64,000 bases of DNA from positions 83,497 through 147,496 of the forward strand of contig JBBSQL010000005.1 of the NCBI GenBank assembly GCA_038257845.1. Direction: 5' to 3'. Each line of letters begins with the position of its first letter. The stretch's first letter is position 1. Origin of the DNA: JAFDXJ01 sp038257845 (GTDB taxonomy: Bacteria > Bacteroidota > Bacteroidia > Chitinophagales > Chitinophagaceae). Both the position numbers and the translations under genes were made by a program. This document shows positions 8,826 through 17,635 of the stretch, piece after piece. A model generated the notes under the pieces. That model saw only the letters and a program-made list of their open reading frames with translations. It had not been told where the DNA came from and did not search any database.

Positions 8826-11015
8826 ATGAAAAAAATGTACTTGCTCTTACTCATTCCTTTTTCTCTTTCTGCTCAAAAATTTTCGACAACAGAAGTGAAA
8901 AAATGGGAACAACAGGCGCAACAGGTTTCCATCATCCGTGATCAGTATGGCATTCCGCATGTGTATGGGAAAACGGATGCAGACGCGGTCTTTGGCCTGC
9001 TCTACGCACAATGTGAAGATGATTTTAACCGCGTTGAAATGAACTATATCGAAAAGCTTGGCCGGCTCTCTGAACTGAATGGTGAAAAAGATTTGTACAA
9101 CGACTTGCTCATTCGTATGATTATTGATACTGCGGATGCAAAACATGATTATGAGACATCGCCGCCCTGGCTAAAAAATCTTTGCAACGCTTTCGCGGAT
9201 GGCATTAATTTTTATTTATACACGCACAAAAAAGTGAAGCCACAACTTTTAAAAAGATTTGAACCCTGGTATCCATTACTTTGGACAGATGGAAGTATCG
9301 GCGCGATCAGTGTGGCAGATATCAGCGTGGATGAATTACAAAATTTCTATGGCGGCACTTCAATTCCTGTGACGAAAAAAAATGTAGAACTGGAAACGCC
9401 AACTGGTTCCAATGGTTTTGCTTTTGCACCTTCCATCACTGCATCGCATCACGCCATTTTATATATTAATCCGCACGTTACTTTTTATTTCCGGCCTGAA
9501 GTACAAATGGTGAGTGATGAAGGTTTGAATGCGTATGGCGCTGTTACCTGGGGACAGTTTTTTGTGTACCAGGGTTTCAATGAACATTGCGGCTGGATGC
9601 ATACTTCCGGCTATACAGATGTATCTGATGCATACATCGAAAAAATAACGAAGAAAAATAATGAATTGTATTATTTATATAACAATACAGAGAAAAAAGT
9701 ATTGCAGAAAAAAATTGATATTCAATATAAAGATGGCAATTCTATTTCCACAAAATCCATCAACACTTTTTATACAGGACATGGCCCGGTGATGGCCATA
9801 AGAAATGGCAACTGGATCAGTGTACGATCCAATAACCGCGATATCAAAGGCCTGATACAAAGCTGGCAACGCACGAAAGCAAAAAGTTTTGAAGAATATA
9901 AAGAGGTTATGGATTTGCTTGCTAATACATCCAACAATACGGTATATGCAGATGCGGAAGGAAATATCGCTTATTGGCATGGAAATTTTATTCCCATTAG
10001 AGATACAAATTATGACTGGTCAAAACCTGTTGATGGCACTACTTCTGCTACTGATTGGAAAGGAATGCATAGTGTGAATGAAAGCGTGCATATTTATAAT
10101 CCGCCAAATGGCTGGATAGAAAATTGTAATTCCACACCGTACACAGTAGCTGGAAAATATAGTCCTCTGAAAAAAGATTACCCGGCATATATGGCACCGG
10201 ACGGACAAAATTTTCGCGGCATTAATGCTTTAAGAATTTTGGGAAATGAAAAATCGTATACGATTGATAAAGTAATTGAAAAAGGATATGATACGTATTT
10301 ATCCGCATTTGAAATTTTGATACCGGCATTGATAAAAGTGTATGAAAAATCGGGTGCTGAAAATGTAAATTTGAAAAATTCACTGGCAGCTCCCATGGAT
10401 ATTTTAAAGAAATGGGATTATCGCTGTGGTGAAAATTCGGTGGCTACTACGCTGGCTGTGAATTGGGGAGAACGCCTGTTGCCAGCCATTTTCAGGACAC
10501 CTGTTGTTGAAGATGAAGAAAATGATATTGTAGAAAAAACAAAATTGTTTGCAGCCAATGCTTCTGCAGATGAACTGCTAAAACCTTTGACAGAAACTAT
10601 AGAAAAACTCAAAGAAAATTTTGGGAAATGGGAAATGCCCTGGGGCGAAATCAATCGTTTTCAAAGAATCTCCAACGACATTGACCAGCATTTTGATGAC
10701 AAGGCTGCAAGTTATCCCGTGGGTTTTGCTTCTTCCACCTGGGGCATGATTCCATCTTATAGCAGCCACACTTTCCCCGGTACTGTAAAAAGATATGGCG
10801 TGAATGGAAACAGTTTTATTTGTGCTGTAGAATTTGGAGAAAAAATTAAAGCCAAATCATTACTCGCTGGTGGTGAAAGTGGCGATCCAAAGTCACCTCA
10901 TTTTTTTGACCAGGGATTAATGTATTCCAAAGGTGAATTCAAAGATGTTTTATTTTATAAAGAGGATGTCTTAAAAAATGCAGCGAAAACGTATCATCCC
11001 GGCGATGAGAAATAA
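8826..11015 (+). CDS. penicillin acylase family Ntn-hydrolase (amide/acyl-homoserine lactone acylase type)
   Basis: This 729-residue exported protein begins with a short signal peptide (MYLLLLIPFSLSA). The alpha-chain signature YGIPHVYGKTDADAVFGLLYA is at 41-61. The nucleophile of the family, a Ser exposed by autocleavage after Gly, fits Gly194-Ser195 in TGSNGFAF, followed by the expected INPH motif near 214. The family removes acyl groups from amides (beta-lactams, N-acyl homoserine lactones, N-acyl amino acids); the substrate cannot be read here. It is encoded alone, divergent from the RHS operon and convergent with the M1 peptidase gene. Its stop codon lies in the loop of a terminator-like hairpin. 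Confidence 0.88.
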   Translation: MKKMYLLLLIPFSLSAQKFSTTEVKKWEQQAQQVSIIRDQYGIPHVYGKTDADAVFGLLYAQCEDDFNRVEMNYIEKLGRLSELNGEKDLYNDLLIRMIIDTADAKHDYETSPPWLKNLCNAFADGINFYLYTHKKVKPQLLKRFEPWYPLLWTDGSIGAISVADISVDELQNFYGGTSIPVTKKNVELETPTGSNGFAFAPSITASHHAILYINPHVTFYFRPEVQMVSDEGLNAYGAVTWGQFFVYQGFNEHCGWMHTSGYTDVSDAYIEKITKKNNELYYLYNNTEKKVLQKKIDIQYKDGNSISTKSINTFYTGHGPVMAIRNGNWISVRSNNRDIKGLIQSWQRTKAKSFEEYKEVMDLLANTSNNTVYADAEGNIAYWHGNFIPIRDTNYDWSKPVDGTTSATDWKGMHSVNESVHIYNPPNGWIENCNSTPYTVAGKYSPLKKDYPAYMAPDGQNFRGINALRILGNEKSYTIDKVIEKGYDTYLSAFEILIPALIKVYEKSGAENVNLKNSLAAPMDILKKWDYRCGENSVATTLAVNWGERLLPAIFRTPVVEDEENDIVEKTKLFAANASADELLKPLTETIEKLKENFGKWEMPWGEINRFQRISNDIDQHFDDKAASYPVGFASSTWGMIPSYSSHTFPGTVKRYGVNGNSFICAVEFGEKIKAKSLLAGGESGDPKSPHFFDQGLMYSKGEFKDVLFYKEDVLKNAAKTYHPGDEK

Positions 11016-11031
11016 TATCGCGGGGATGATA
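10992..11031. terminator. hairpin spanning the stop codon between convergent genes
   Basis: Arms 10992-11006 and 11017-11031 (TATCATCCCGGCGAT and ATCGCGGGGATGATA) pair over 15 bases with one mismatch. The stop codon at 11013-11015 lies in the loop, and a T-rich run follows at 11040-11046. It probably ends the plus-strand acylase transcript and may also serve the minus-strand peptidase. Confidence 0.55.
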
Positions 11032-11054
11032 TCAACCAATTTTTTTCAAACTCA

Positions 11055-12644
11055 TTATTCGTATAAAACTGTTTTTAAATAATACACTTTAGGATCTGCC
11101 ACAGGCATTATGGTACTATTTATTTGAATTCCTTTTGCATCAATCATCATTCGCTTTAACCCGGAATCAGTTTGAATATCCATAGGTAAAACGCCATCAT
11201 AATTTAATAGTTTGATCACATATTTATTGTCGGCTGTTTCATGGATATCTACCGCCAATTTTTTTGCTGTGCGCAAATAAAAATCAAATAATGGTTTGAG
11301 ATTTTGATGCGCTGCTGTGCTAAAATATTTTTCTACATCATCCGTTGTTACCTGGTTATTGTATGTGTATAATGGATCAGTGACAAAACCTTTTAATGTT
11401 GGAAAAAATAAACTATCACCCAGCACATAGCGCAACGTATGCATAAAAAATGCGCCCTTGCTGTATATGTCGGGTTGGTAAGCATCTTCCTCAACTACTT
11501 CATCTCCCAAAACAATGGGCATTTTATTTTGTATATGATAAGCGCTCTGCCGCATTTTTGTGAGATAAGCATCTTCGCCTTCCGCTTCACGCACAAATAA
11601 TGCATCGCCAAAACTGCAAATCCCTTCCTGGATCCAGTAGTGCGCCCAATCTTTTGCGGTTACTTTATTTCCCCACCACTCGTGGCCGAATTCGTGGTGC
11701 ATGAGCCAGTCAAAATCCTGTCCGCCCACTTGTGCATATTTAAAATTATTGCCGTACGCATTCATGGTTTGATGTTCCATGCCGAGATGCGGCGTTTCAC
11801 AAATACCAATTTTTTCTTTGACAAAAGGATATTCACCAAAATATTTTTCCTGCACATGTATAGACCTTTCAAGAATATCCAAATGATGTGGTGCTTTATC
11901 AGCATGATAGCTTAAAACATAAAACTGTATCGGCACTATGTTTCCGTCAACGGTTGTATAATTACGCGATACAACTGTGTATTTTCCTACATTAAAAAGA
12001 ATGCAATAATTGTTGATGGTATAATTTGTTTTCCAATGAAATGTAGAAGTATTTTCGGAAGACTTTTGACTGATTAATAATCCCGGCCCTGCAACGATGA
12101 GGCCTTTGGGAACAGTAATGATTAAATCTGCGCCTTCGTTGGGTTCATCACTTGGATGGTCTTTGCAGGGAAATAAAATTTTTGCACCTTCACCTTCATC
12201 CGTAATGGCGATCCAGGGATTACCTAAAGAATCAGTCGCCCAGGTAAAACCTCCATCCCATGGCGGACGCTTTGCAACCTGTGGGGTACCTGCATATTGC
12301 ACTTTAATAATTTGCCGGCCAGTATCAAATCCATTTTTTGAAGTGATGTATAAAAAATCATCCTGTTGAAAAAATGGAGATTCTTTCGTATTCACCCAAA
12401 CCTTATTTACTTTCAAAACATGCTGCAGGTCTAATAATAAACTGTCTGTTTTTTTACTCAATAAAAGATTGACCTCTGCATAACCATTGATTGTTTTATT
12501 TACAGGATCTACATTTAATTCAATAGTATAATGACGGATATCCATGATCGCCTGCAAAGGCTTCAAATGCCCACCGCTAGCGGGTTTCTGCGCGTAAGAA
12601 AGGAATGAGCATAAAACGAAAAGTGCAATAAATAATTTCTTCAT
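11055..12644 (-). CDS. M1 family zinc metallopeptidase (aminopeptidase N-like), secreted
   Basis: This 529-residue protein has a signal peptide (MKKLFIALFVLCSFLSYAQ). The M1 zinc site is complete: HEFGH at 317-321 followed by the third ligand Glu340 in WIQEG, with the standard 18-residue spacing. The substrate-binding GxMEN-type motif appears as LGMEHQTMNAYG (288-298), a common variant. It is shorter than full aminopeptidase N, ending soon after the catalytic domain. It probably trims peptides in the periplasm or outside the cell. It is downstream of the SUI1 gene on the same strand with a 33-base gap. Confidence 0.88.
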   Translation of the reverse strand: MKKLFIALFVLCSFLSYAQKPASGGHLKPLQAIMDIRHYTIELNVDPVNKTINGYAEVNLLLSKKTDSLLLDLQHVLKVNKVWVNTKESPFFQQDDFLYITSKNGFDTGRQIIKVQYAGTPQVAKRPPWDGGFTWATDSLGNPWIAITDEGEGAKILFPCKDHPSDEPNEGADLIITVPKGLIVAGPGLLISQKSSENTSTFHWKTNYTINNYCILFNVGKYTVVSRNYTTVDGNIVPIQFYVLSYHADKAPHHLDILERSIHVQEKYFGEYPFVKEKIGICETPHLGMEHQTMNAYGNNFKYAQVGGQDFDWLMHHEFGHEWWGNKVTAKDWAHYWIQEGICSFGDALFVREAEGEDAYLTKMRQSAYHIQNKMPIVLGDEVVEEDAYQPDIYSKGAFFMHTLRYVLGDSLFFPTLKGFVTDPLYTYNNQVTTDDVEKYFSTAAHQNLKPLFDFYLRTAKKLAVDIHETADNKYVIKLLNYDGVLPMDIQTDSGLKRMMIDAKGIQINSTIMPVADPKVYYLKTVLYE

Positions 12645-12677
12645 AAGTTTTCTTTTAAATAATTGATTGGATAAAAA

Positions 12678-13016
12678 TCAGCCTTGTTTTGTTTTATTAT
12701 ATTCATTTATTTTGAGCCAGTTTAAAATTTTTGTTCGCTGGTCTCCCTGTATTAAAATAATTCCATCTTTAGAACTTCCACCCGTGCCGCAAAAATTTTT
12801 TAATTTTTTTTCCAATACACTTAGATCTTCCTGCTTGCCCACAAAACCATAAATTGCCGTAACCGTTTTTCCTGCACGATGTTTTGTTTCTAATTTTATG
12901 ATGAGCTTTTGATTTTCAGGATTTGCAGTTTCTGCCAATGCTTCATCTGCTGTAAATTGAAAAGAAGGATCCGTACTATATATAATCCCATTATTGTCTG
13001 TATTTTTTTTGGGCAT
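12678..13016 (-). CDS. SUI1/eIF1 family translation initiation factor-like protein (YciH type)
   Basis: This 112-residue protein carries the SUI1 fold in its C-terminal two thirds: LETKHRAGKTVTAIYGF, LEKKLKNFCGTGGSSKDG and IILIQGDQRTKILNWLK. The KNxCGTGGxxK element is characteristic of bacterial and archaeal eIF1-like proteins. Bacterial members have been linked to start-site fidelity. The first 35 residues are polar and not conserved in the family. It lies 12 bases after nadC on the same strand, so the two are probably co-transcribed. Confidence 0.85.
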   Translation of the reverse strand: MPKKNTDNNGIIYSTDPSFQFTADEALAETANPENQKLIIKLETKHRAGKTVTAIYGFVGKQEDLSVLEKKLKNFCGTGGSSKDGIILIQGDQRTKILNWLKINEYNKTKQG

Positions 13017-13028
13017 CTGTAAAAATAT

Positions 13029-13880
13029 TTAATTAAAAAAAGCTTTCAAACTCAGGTCAAGACTTTTTGCCTGGTGAATTAGTGCACCGACACTTACATA
13101 ATCAACACCAGTTTCTGCATAAGAAATTATATTATCCAGGTTGATGCCGCCACTGGCTTCTGTTTCAAAATTTTGATTTGTGATTTGCAAAGCAGCCTGG
13201 ATATTTTCCGGCGAAAAATTATCAAGCATAATGCGAAAAACTTTCCCTTTTGCATGATCAACAACTTTTTGTACATCATCCAGGTTCCTCGTTTCCACTT
13301 CAATTTTTAAAGGTAAATTATTTTCCTGTGTATATGTCCAGGCTTTTTCAATTGCCGGAATGATACCACCACAATAATCAATATGATTATCCTTTAGCAT
13401 GATCATATCATATAAACCAAAGCGATGATTAATGGCGCCGCCAATTCGCACAGCTTCTTTTTCCAGTAAACGGAAATTGGGCGTTGTTTTTCTTGTGTCC
13501 AGAATTTTAGTATGGTAGCCTTTTATTTTATCTACATATTCCCTGGTTAATGTAGCAATCCCGGACATACGCTGCATACAATTCAACACAAGTCTTTCAC
13601 ATTTTAAAATAGTATGAATATGAGCTTCAACTGTAAAAGCTTCTTCGCCCACTGACATCCGATCACCATCTTTTTTAAATGGATGAAAAACAGCAGCAGG
13701 TTCTGTAAAGGCAAATATTTTTTCAGCCACTTCCATGCCTCCTAAAATTCCGGCTTGCTTTATTTTTAAAACAGCTTTGCCTTTTTGAGAAGCAGGAATA
13801 CAGCAAAGTGTAGAATAATCTCCCGCACCTACATCTTCTTTAAAGGCTTCGGTAATAAAATGTTGAAGTGATTCTTCCAA
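13029..13880 (-). CDS. nadC: nicotinate-nucleotide diphosphorylase (carboxylating), quinolinate phosphoribosyltransferase
   Basis: NadC converts quinolinate and PRPP to nicotinate mononucleotide in NAD synthesis. Family motifs are EDVGAGDYST near the N-terminus, LNCMQRMSGIATLT, ILDTRKTTPNFRLLEKEAVRIGGAINHR and LKDNHI, then EVETR, LDNFSP and EASGGINLDNI near the end. The reading frame is open to a GTG at 13949, but that GTG lies inside the terminator hairpin of gldJ, and a promoter-like TAAATTTG (13911-13904) lies downstream of it. I therefore prefer the TTG at 13880, giving 283 residues, the usual family length; the product is certain, the start is not. SUI1 follows at 12 bases. Confidence 0.85.
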   Translation of the reverse strand: MEESLQHFITEAFKEDVGAGDYSTLCCIPASQKGKAVLKIKQAGILGGMEVAEKIFAFTEPAAVFHPFKKDGDRMSVGEEAFTVEAHIHTILKCERLVLNCMQRMSGIATLTREYVDKIKGYHTKILDTRKTTPNFRLLEKEAVRIGGAINHRFGLYDMIMLKDNHIDYCGGIIPAIEKAWTYTQENNLPLKIEVETRNLDDVQKVVDHAKGKVFRIMLDNFSPENIQAALQITNQNFETEASGGINLDNIISYAETGVDYVSVGALIHQAKSLDLSLKAFFN

Positions 13881-13903
13881 AATATACTTTTTAAGTTTGT
13901 AAA

Positions 13904-13911
13904 CAAATTTA
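13904..13911 (-). promoter_or_regulatory. -7 element TAAATTTG upstream of nadC
   Basis: This is an exact TAnnTTTG match on the minus strand, 24 bases before the preferred TTG start of nadC and after the gldJ terminator. A -33 element is not obvious. Confidence 0.35.
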
Positions 13912-13937
13912 CACCGAAAAACGGTTTTGTATTGTAT

Positions 13938-13965
13938 AAAAAAACCCACCTGGAAAAGCGGGTTT
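13938..13965 (-). terminator. intrinsic terminator of gldJ
   Basis: On the minus strand AAACCCGC (13965-13958) pairs with GTGGGTTT (13949-13942), one pair being G-U, across an eight-base loop. A T run follows. It lies 25 bases after the gldJ stop. Confidence 0.75.
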
Positions 13966-13990
13966 AAAATTTACAATCAATGAAAAAAAA

Positions 13991-15547
13991 TTATCTTTTC
14001 TGCCTTCTTTTCGGGAAGAAGTTCCCATTCGGTAATTTAGTAGAAGTGCCTTCTGGTGCACCATAATGTGTCATGGCACAGCGGAAACCAATTGTGCTGC
14101 TACTTTCATCTTCTTCCAGGAAACGCCTTGCACCAGGACTTAACCAATAAGGCATGTCCATCCAGCTTCCGCCTTTGTACACTCTTGACTTATCACTCAC
14201 TAATGTAGTAACACCATAACCATAATAAACACGACTTGCAGTATCACCATCTAAATAGTTAATCGCATAAGACCGTTGATAGTTTCTCCTGTTAGCCAAT
14301 GCTGAATCAGATTCAGGAATATATTTAATTCTTCCCAGGCTGTCGCGCAGGTTTCCTTCACCACCACTTAAATCAACTTTTGTAAAAACGTTACCCCGGA
14401 AAGGGTTCAAATCGTCTTCTTCAATACCGGTCAAAGGCCTGTAAACATCAGCCACCCACTCATTCACGTTTCCACTCATATTATATAAACCAAAACCATT
14501 CGGATAAAAGGAAACTACGGGTGCAGGTATTGCGGAGCGGTCATTTAAACCACCGGGTGTACCCATATAATCACCATTCCCTCTTTTGAAATTTGCCAGG
14601 AATGCACCTTGCATGGTTCCTTTTCTTGTACCTCTCAAATTATCAAAACCATCATTTTTCCAGGAATATAATTGTTTATTGGCGATCAGCTCCTCTCCTC
14701 TTTTCTTTTCAGATTTGCGGGGCTGCGGGTTTTGACTAATATACCCGAGCGCTGCATATTCCCATTCTGCTTCAGTGGGCAGACGGTAATCCGGGAAAAT
14801 GATTCCGTCCTCAAATTTTACAGTTGTTCTTGGCCTGCCCTGTGCATCCAGCAAGGGATTCTTTTTGGGTTTACCGGGAATTCCTTCATACTCACCCATC
14901 AGGTAAGATTTGGTATTGAAATTATCCTGGCCACCGCCATTCATTTCCTGCTTGATCACATTTTTATTTTGATAGCCGCGCTTAATCAGTTCGATTTCGT
15001 TTACCCTGTCCGTACGCCAGATACAGAAATCATGTGCCTGTCTCCAGGTTACACCCACAACAGGATAATAATTGTAGGAAGGATGGCGGAAATAATATTC
15101 CACATAGGGTTCATTGTATGAGAGTTCACTTCTCCAAACCAATGTATCCGGCCTGGCACCATCAAGTACAGCCTGGTATTGAGGATCAGAGAAAACATTT
15201 TCGAGCCAGTTTAAATATTCCCGGTAATGTACATTGGCCACTTCAGTTTTATCTATAAAAAATGAATTGACTGTAACACGGCGGGGAATATTATTCCAGT
15301 CGCTCATGACATCTTCCTGTGTAGCGCCCATGGTAAATGTACCACCCTGCACAAATACAAGACCCGGTCCGGTTTTTATATCCTTAGGCTTGGTCACATT
15401 ATAACCACCCTGGTTTTTATCATTATAATTCCACCCTGTAGCAGTACTTTGCTCATGCTTATTTTTATTAAACAATCCGTTTTTACAGGCGGGCAGGGCC
15501 ACTATGACCAGGGCAACCCAGGAATAATTTCGAAATTTTTTAAACAT
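13991..15547 (-). CDS. gldJ: gliding motility / type IX secretion lipoprotein GldJ (SUMF1-like domain)
   Basis: This 518-residue lipoprotein has a lipobox ending at Cys21 (VALPAC). The rest is a formylglycine-generating-enzyme-like (SUMF1/FGE) fold: PGLVFVQGGTFTMG, FFIDKTEVANVHYREYL, YPVVGVTWRQAHDFCIWRTDRVNE, RLPTEAEWEYAA, MSGNVNEWVADVY, RVYKGGSWMD and GFRCAMT. The start of the mature protein (ATGWNYNDKNQGGY), the PDTLVW segment and the length match GldJ better than the paralogue GldK, and gldL/M/N do not follow. GldJ is needed for T9SS function and stabilises GldK in Flavobacterium. It is divergent from porV; a gldJ/porV association is known in gliding Bacteroidota. Confidence 0.82.
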   Translation of the reverse strand: MFKKFRNYSWVALVIVALPACKNGLFNKNKHEQSTATGWNYNDKNQGGYNVTKPKDIKTGPGLVFVQGGTFTMGATQEDVMSDWNNIPRRVTVNSFFIDKTEVANVHYREYLNWLENVFSDPQYQAVLDGARPDTLVWRSELSYNEPYVEYYFRHPSYNYYPVVGVTWRQAHDFCIWRTDRVNEIELIKRGYQNKNVIKQEMNGGGQDNFNTKSYLMGEYEGIPGKPKKNPLLDAQGRPRTTVKFEDGIIFPDYRLPTEAEWEYAALGYISQNPQPRKSEKKRGEELIANKQLYSWKNDGFDNLRGTRKGTMQGAFLANFKRGNGDYMGTPGGLNDRSAIPAPVVSFYPNGFGLYNMSGNVNEWVADVYRPLTGIEEDDLNPFRGNVFTKVDLSGGEGNLRDSLGRIKYIPESDSALANRRNYQRSYAINYLDGDTASRVYYGYGVTTLVSDKSRVYKGGSWMDMPYWLSPGARRFLEEDESSSTIGFRCAMTHYGAPEGTSTKLPNGNFFPKRRQKR

Positions 15548-15890
15548 CTTTAATGTTGGTTTTTTCCTAATTAGAATATAGAAACGATTTCAGTTATAAA
15601 ATATTGCAAAAATGCCGCTGCAATTTGCGAATATAAAAGGATAATAAATTATTTTTCCCTGAAAATAAAAAAAATACCCGGCTTAATACCTTTTTGCCTC
15701 AAAAAAACGTTTGTGTGGTTATTGTTTAAATAAAAATAATGTGCCCTATATTTGTCACTCAAAATTTTTAATGCTCTTACATCCTTCAAAATTTACCCGC
15801 TTATAAAAAAAATTTACTTCTCAGTTGAAAGAATTGATGTAAAAATCAAATTCAGCTTTCAACAAATATCAAAAATATAAACATACATTC
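15548..15890. other. divergent intergenic region between gldJ and porV
   Basis: This 343-base AT-rich gap holds start signals for both genes. On the minus strand TATATTCG (one mismatch to TAnnTTTG) lies upstream of gldJ; on the plus strand a better promoter is seen at 15721-15754. I saw no further gene or repeat. Confidence 0.6.
15721..15754 (+). promoter_or_regulatory. promoter of porV
   Basis: ATTG (15721-15724) and TATATTTG (15747-15754, exact TAnnTTTG) are separated by 22 bases. The predicted leader to the ATG at 15891 is about 130 nt. Confidence 0.5.
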
Positions 15891-17039
15891 ATGAACAAAA
15901 TGCAGACGAAAGCCATTGCCTTAATTTTACTGTCAGGCATCATCTTTTCGCAACATGTACAGGCACAGGATCAAACAGCCCCAATAAATATCGTAACAAC
16001 CGCTGTTCCATTTCTCCGTATTTCCCCGGATGCACGCGCCGGTGGTATGGGTGATGCAGGTATTGCAATCAGCCCTGATGCGAATTCGGGTTTCTGGAAC
16101 CTGGCCAAAACACCTTTCGCTAAAAGTAACGCCGCTGTAGGACTTACCTATACACCCTGGTTAAAAGACATTGCGCAGGATGTATTCCTGGCAACGCTTG
16201 CCGGTTATTATAAACTGGATGATGAACAGGCGCTTTCTGCATCACTGAGGTATTTTAACCTGGGGCAAATACAATTCGTTGACTTTAATGGAAATTACCT
16301 GCAAACGAGCAGGCCACGTGAAATGGCATTTGACCTTGGATACTCGCGTAAGATCTCCACAAATTTTGCCGTAGGTGTTGCACTGCGTTATATTAATTCG
16401 AATTTAGCGAATGGAAGTTTTGGCGGCGTTACATACAAAGCCGGAAATGCATTTGCAGCAGATCTTTCATTATATCATGATGGCACAGATGATGGTGGTG
16501 CAGGCCTGACCTACGGTTTATCACTATCCAATCTCGGTTCCAAAATAGGTTATACCAATGATGCCCAAAGCAAAGATTTTATTCCAGCCAATATCGGCGT
16601 TGGAGCAGCGTATAGCTGGGTATTTAATGAAACCAGCAAATTCACACTTGCATTAGATGTCAATAAATTACTGGTGCCTGCGATTCCGGAATACACTGGT
16701 GATAATACTATTGATTCGACCAATCTTGCAAATTATCATAATTACAGTATTTTCGAAAGCTGGTTTAAATCATTTAACAATAAAGCCATTACTTTTTCAC
16801 CTGGTGCCGAATATGTTTACAATGACCAGTTCGCGATTCGTGCAGGTTATTTTTATGAAGGTAAAAACCAGGGAGGCCGCAGGTATTTTACAGCAGGTGT
16901 AGGTTTGAAATACAGTGTATTTAATATCAATTTTTCTTACCTGGCGCCTTCCGGAAATGGCGTGACGAGAAATCCATTATCCAATACACTACGTTTCAGT
17001 TTATTATTTGATTTAGATAATGTAGGAGGCGGGCAATAA
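15891..17039 (+). CDS. porV: type IX secretion system outer membrane protein PorV (LptO)
   Basis: This 382-residue protein has a signal peptide (ALILLSGIIFSQHVQA) followed by the PorV signature TTAVPFLRISPDARAGGMGD and ANSGFWNLAK. The rest is a FadL-like barrel (GLTYTPWL, SLRYFNLG, GVALRYI, FAIRAGYFY, GLKYSVFNINFSYL) ending in LRFSLLFDL. PorV escorts T9SS cargo from the translocon to the sortase PorU or to the cell surface. Two probable cargo proteins are in this window (28308 and 47950). It is divergent from gldJ; porU, often its neighbour, is not here. A strong terminator follows. Confidence 0.92.
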   Translation: MNKMQTKAIALILLSGIIFSQHVQAQDQTAPINIVTTAVPFLRISPDARAGGMGDAGIAISPDANSGFWNLAKTPFAKSNAAVGLTYTPWLKDIAQDVFLATLAGYYKLDDEQALSASLRYFNLGQIQFVDFNGNYLQTSRPREMAFDLGYSRKISTNFAVGVALRYINSNLANGSFGGVTYKAGNAFAADLSLYHDGTDDGGAGLTYGLSLSNLGSKIGYTNDAQSKDFIPANIGVGAAYSWVFNETSKFTLALDVNKLLVPAIPEYTGDNTIDSTNLANYHNYSIFESWFKSFNNKAITFSPGAEYVYNDQFAIRAGYFYEGKNQGGRRYFTAGVGLKYSVFNINFSYLAPSGNGVTRNPLSNTLRFSLLFDLDNVGGGQ

Positions 17040-17054
17040 TAATTTTTAAAATAA

Positions 17055-17097
17055 TTGGCCGGTGTGAATATTCATTTCACCCGGCCAATTTTATTTT
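17055..17097 (+). terminator. intrinsic terminator of porV
   Basis: TTGGCCGGTGTGAA (17055-17068) pairs with TTCACCCGGCCAA (17076-17088) with one bulged base, followed by TTTTATTTT. It lies just after porV and ends ten bases before ispF. Confidence 0.8.
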
Positions 17098-17104
17098 ATA
17101 CAAT

Positions 17105-17584
17105 ATGAAAATGAGAATTGGAACAGGCATTGATTTTCACCGGCTGGAAGAAGGCCGTGATTTCTGGCTTGGCGGAATAAAAGTGCCACACATCAGGGGC
17201 GCAGTCGGGCACAGTGATGCGGATGTTTTATTGCATGCTATCTGTGATGCATTGCTTGGTGCTTTGTCCCTGGGAGATATCGGCAAACATTTCCCGGATT
17301 CAGATATGGCGTATAAAAATATTGACAGTAAAATTTTATTGAAAAAAACTTATGCTCTGGTTCTGGAAAAAAATTTTGAGATCATTAATATAGATTCCAC
17401 GCTTTGCCTGGAGAAGCCAAAAATTAATTCGTATATATTGGAAATGCGTGAAGTGATAGCAGGGGTTTTAGATATTTCGATGGAAGATATTTCGATCAAA
17501 GCAACGACCGCTGAAAGGCTTGGTTTTATTGGCCGTGAAGAAGGTGTTATGGCTTATGCCACTGTTTTATTGAGGCAAAAATAA
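17105..17584 (+). CDS. ispF: 2-C-methyl-D-erythritol 2,4-cyclodiphosphate synthase
   Basis: IspF converts CDP-ME 2-phosphate to MEcPP in the methylerythritol phosphate route to isoprenoids. The 159-residue length is standard. Metal ligands Asp10 and His12 (GIDFHRL) and His44 are present in GHSDADVLLHAICDALLGA, with GDIGKHFPD next. The C-terminal motif is TTAERLGFIGREEGVMAYA. It follows porV after a terminator, so a separate transcript is likely; an ATG two codons downstream (17111) is an alternative start. Confidence 0.96.
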   Translation: MKMRIGTGIDFHRLEEGRDFWLGGIKVPHIRGAVGHSDADVLLHAICDALLGALSLGDIGKHFPDSDMAYKNIDSKILLKKTYALVLEKNFEIINIDSTLCLEKPKINSYILEMREVIAGVLDISMEDISIKATTAERLGFIGREEGVMAYATVLLRQK

Positions 17585-17614
17585 AACCCGCTTCAAATGA
17601 ATGAAACGGGTTTT
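17583..17614. terminator. shared terminator between convergent ispF and susD
   Basis: AAAACCCGCTTCA (17583-17595) pairs with TGAAACGGGTTTT (17602-17614) with one mismatch. The T-rich tail is better on the minus strand (TTTTATTTTT), so it should stop susD transcripts, and it can also stop ispF. Confidence 0.7.
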
Positions 17615-17635
17615 GAAAAAACTTCAAAAGATTAA

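Noticed and set aside
8705..8941. Plus-strand 78-codon ORF overlapping the acylase start
   Set aside because: It covers the conserved acylase N-terminus in another frame, shows no signal peptide or known motif, and most of it is AT-rich intergenic sequence.
11055..12644. M1 peptidase thought to lack the GAMEN motif
   Set aside because: The GMEHQTMN variant is known in the family and the HEXXH-x18-E site is complete, so nothing unusual.
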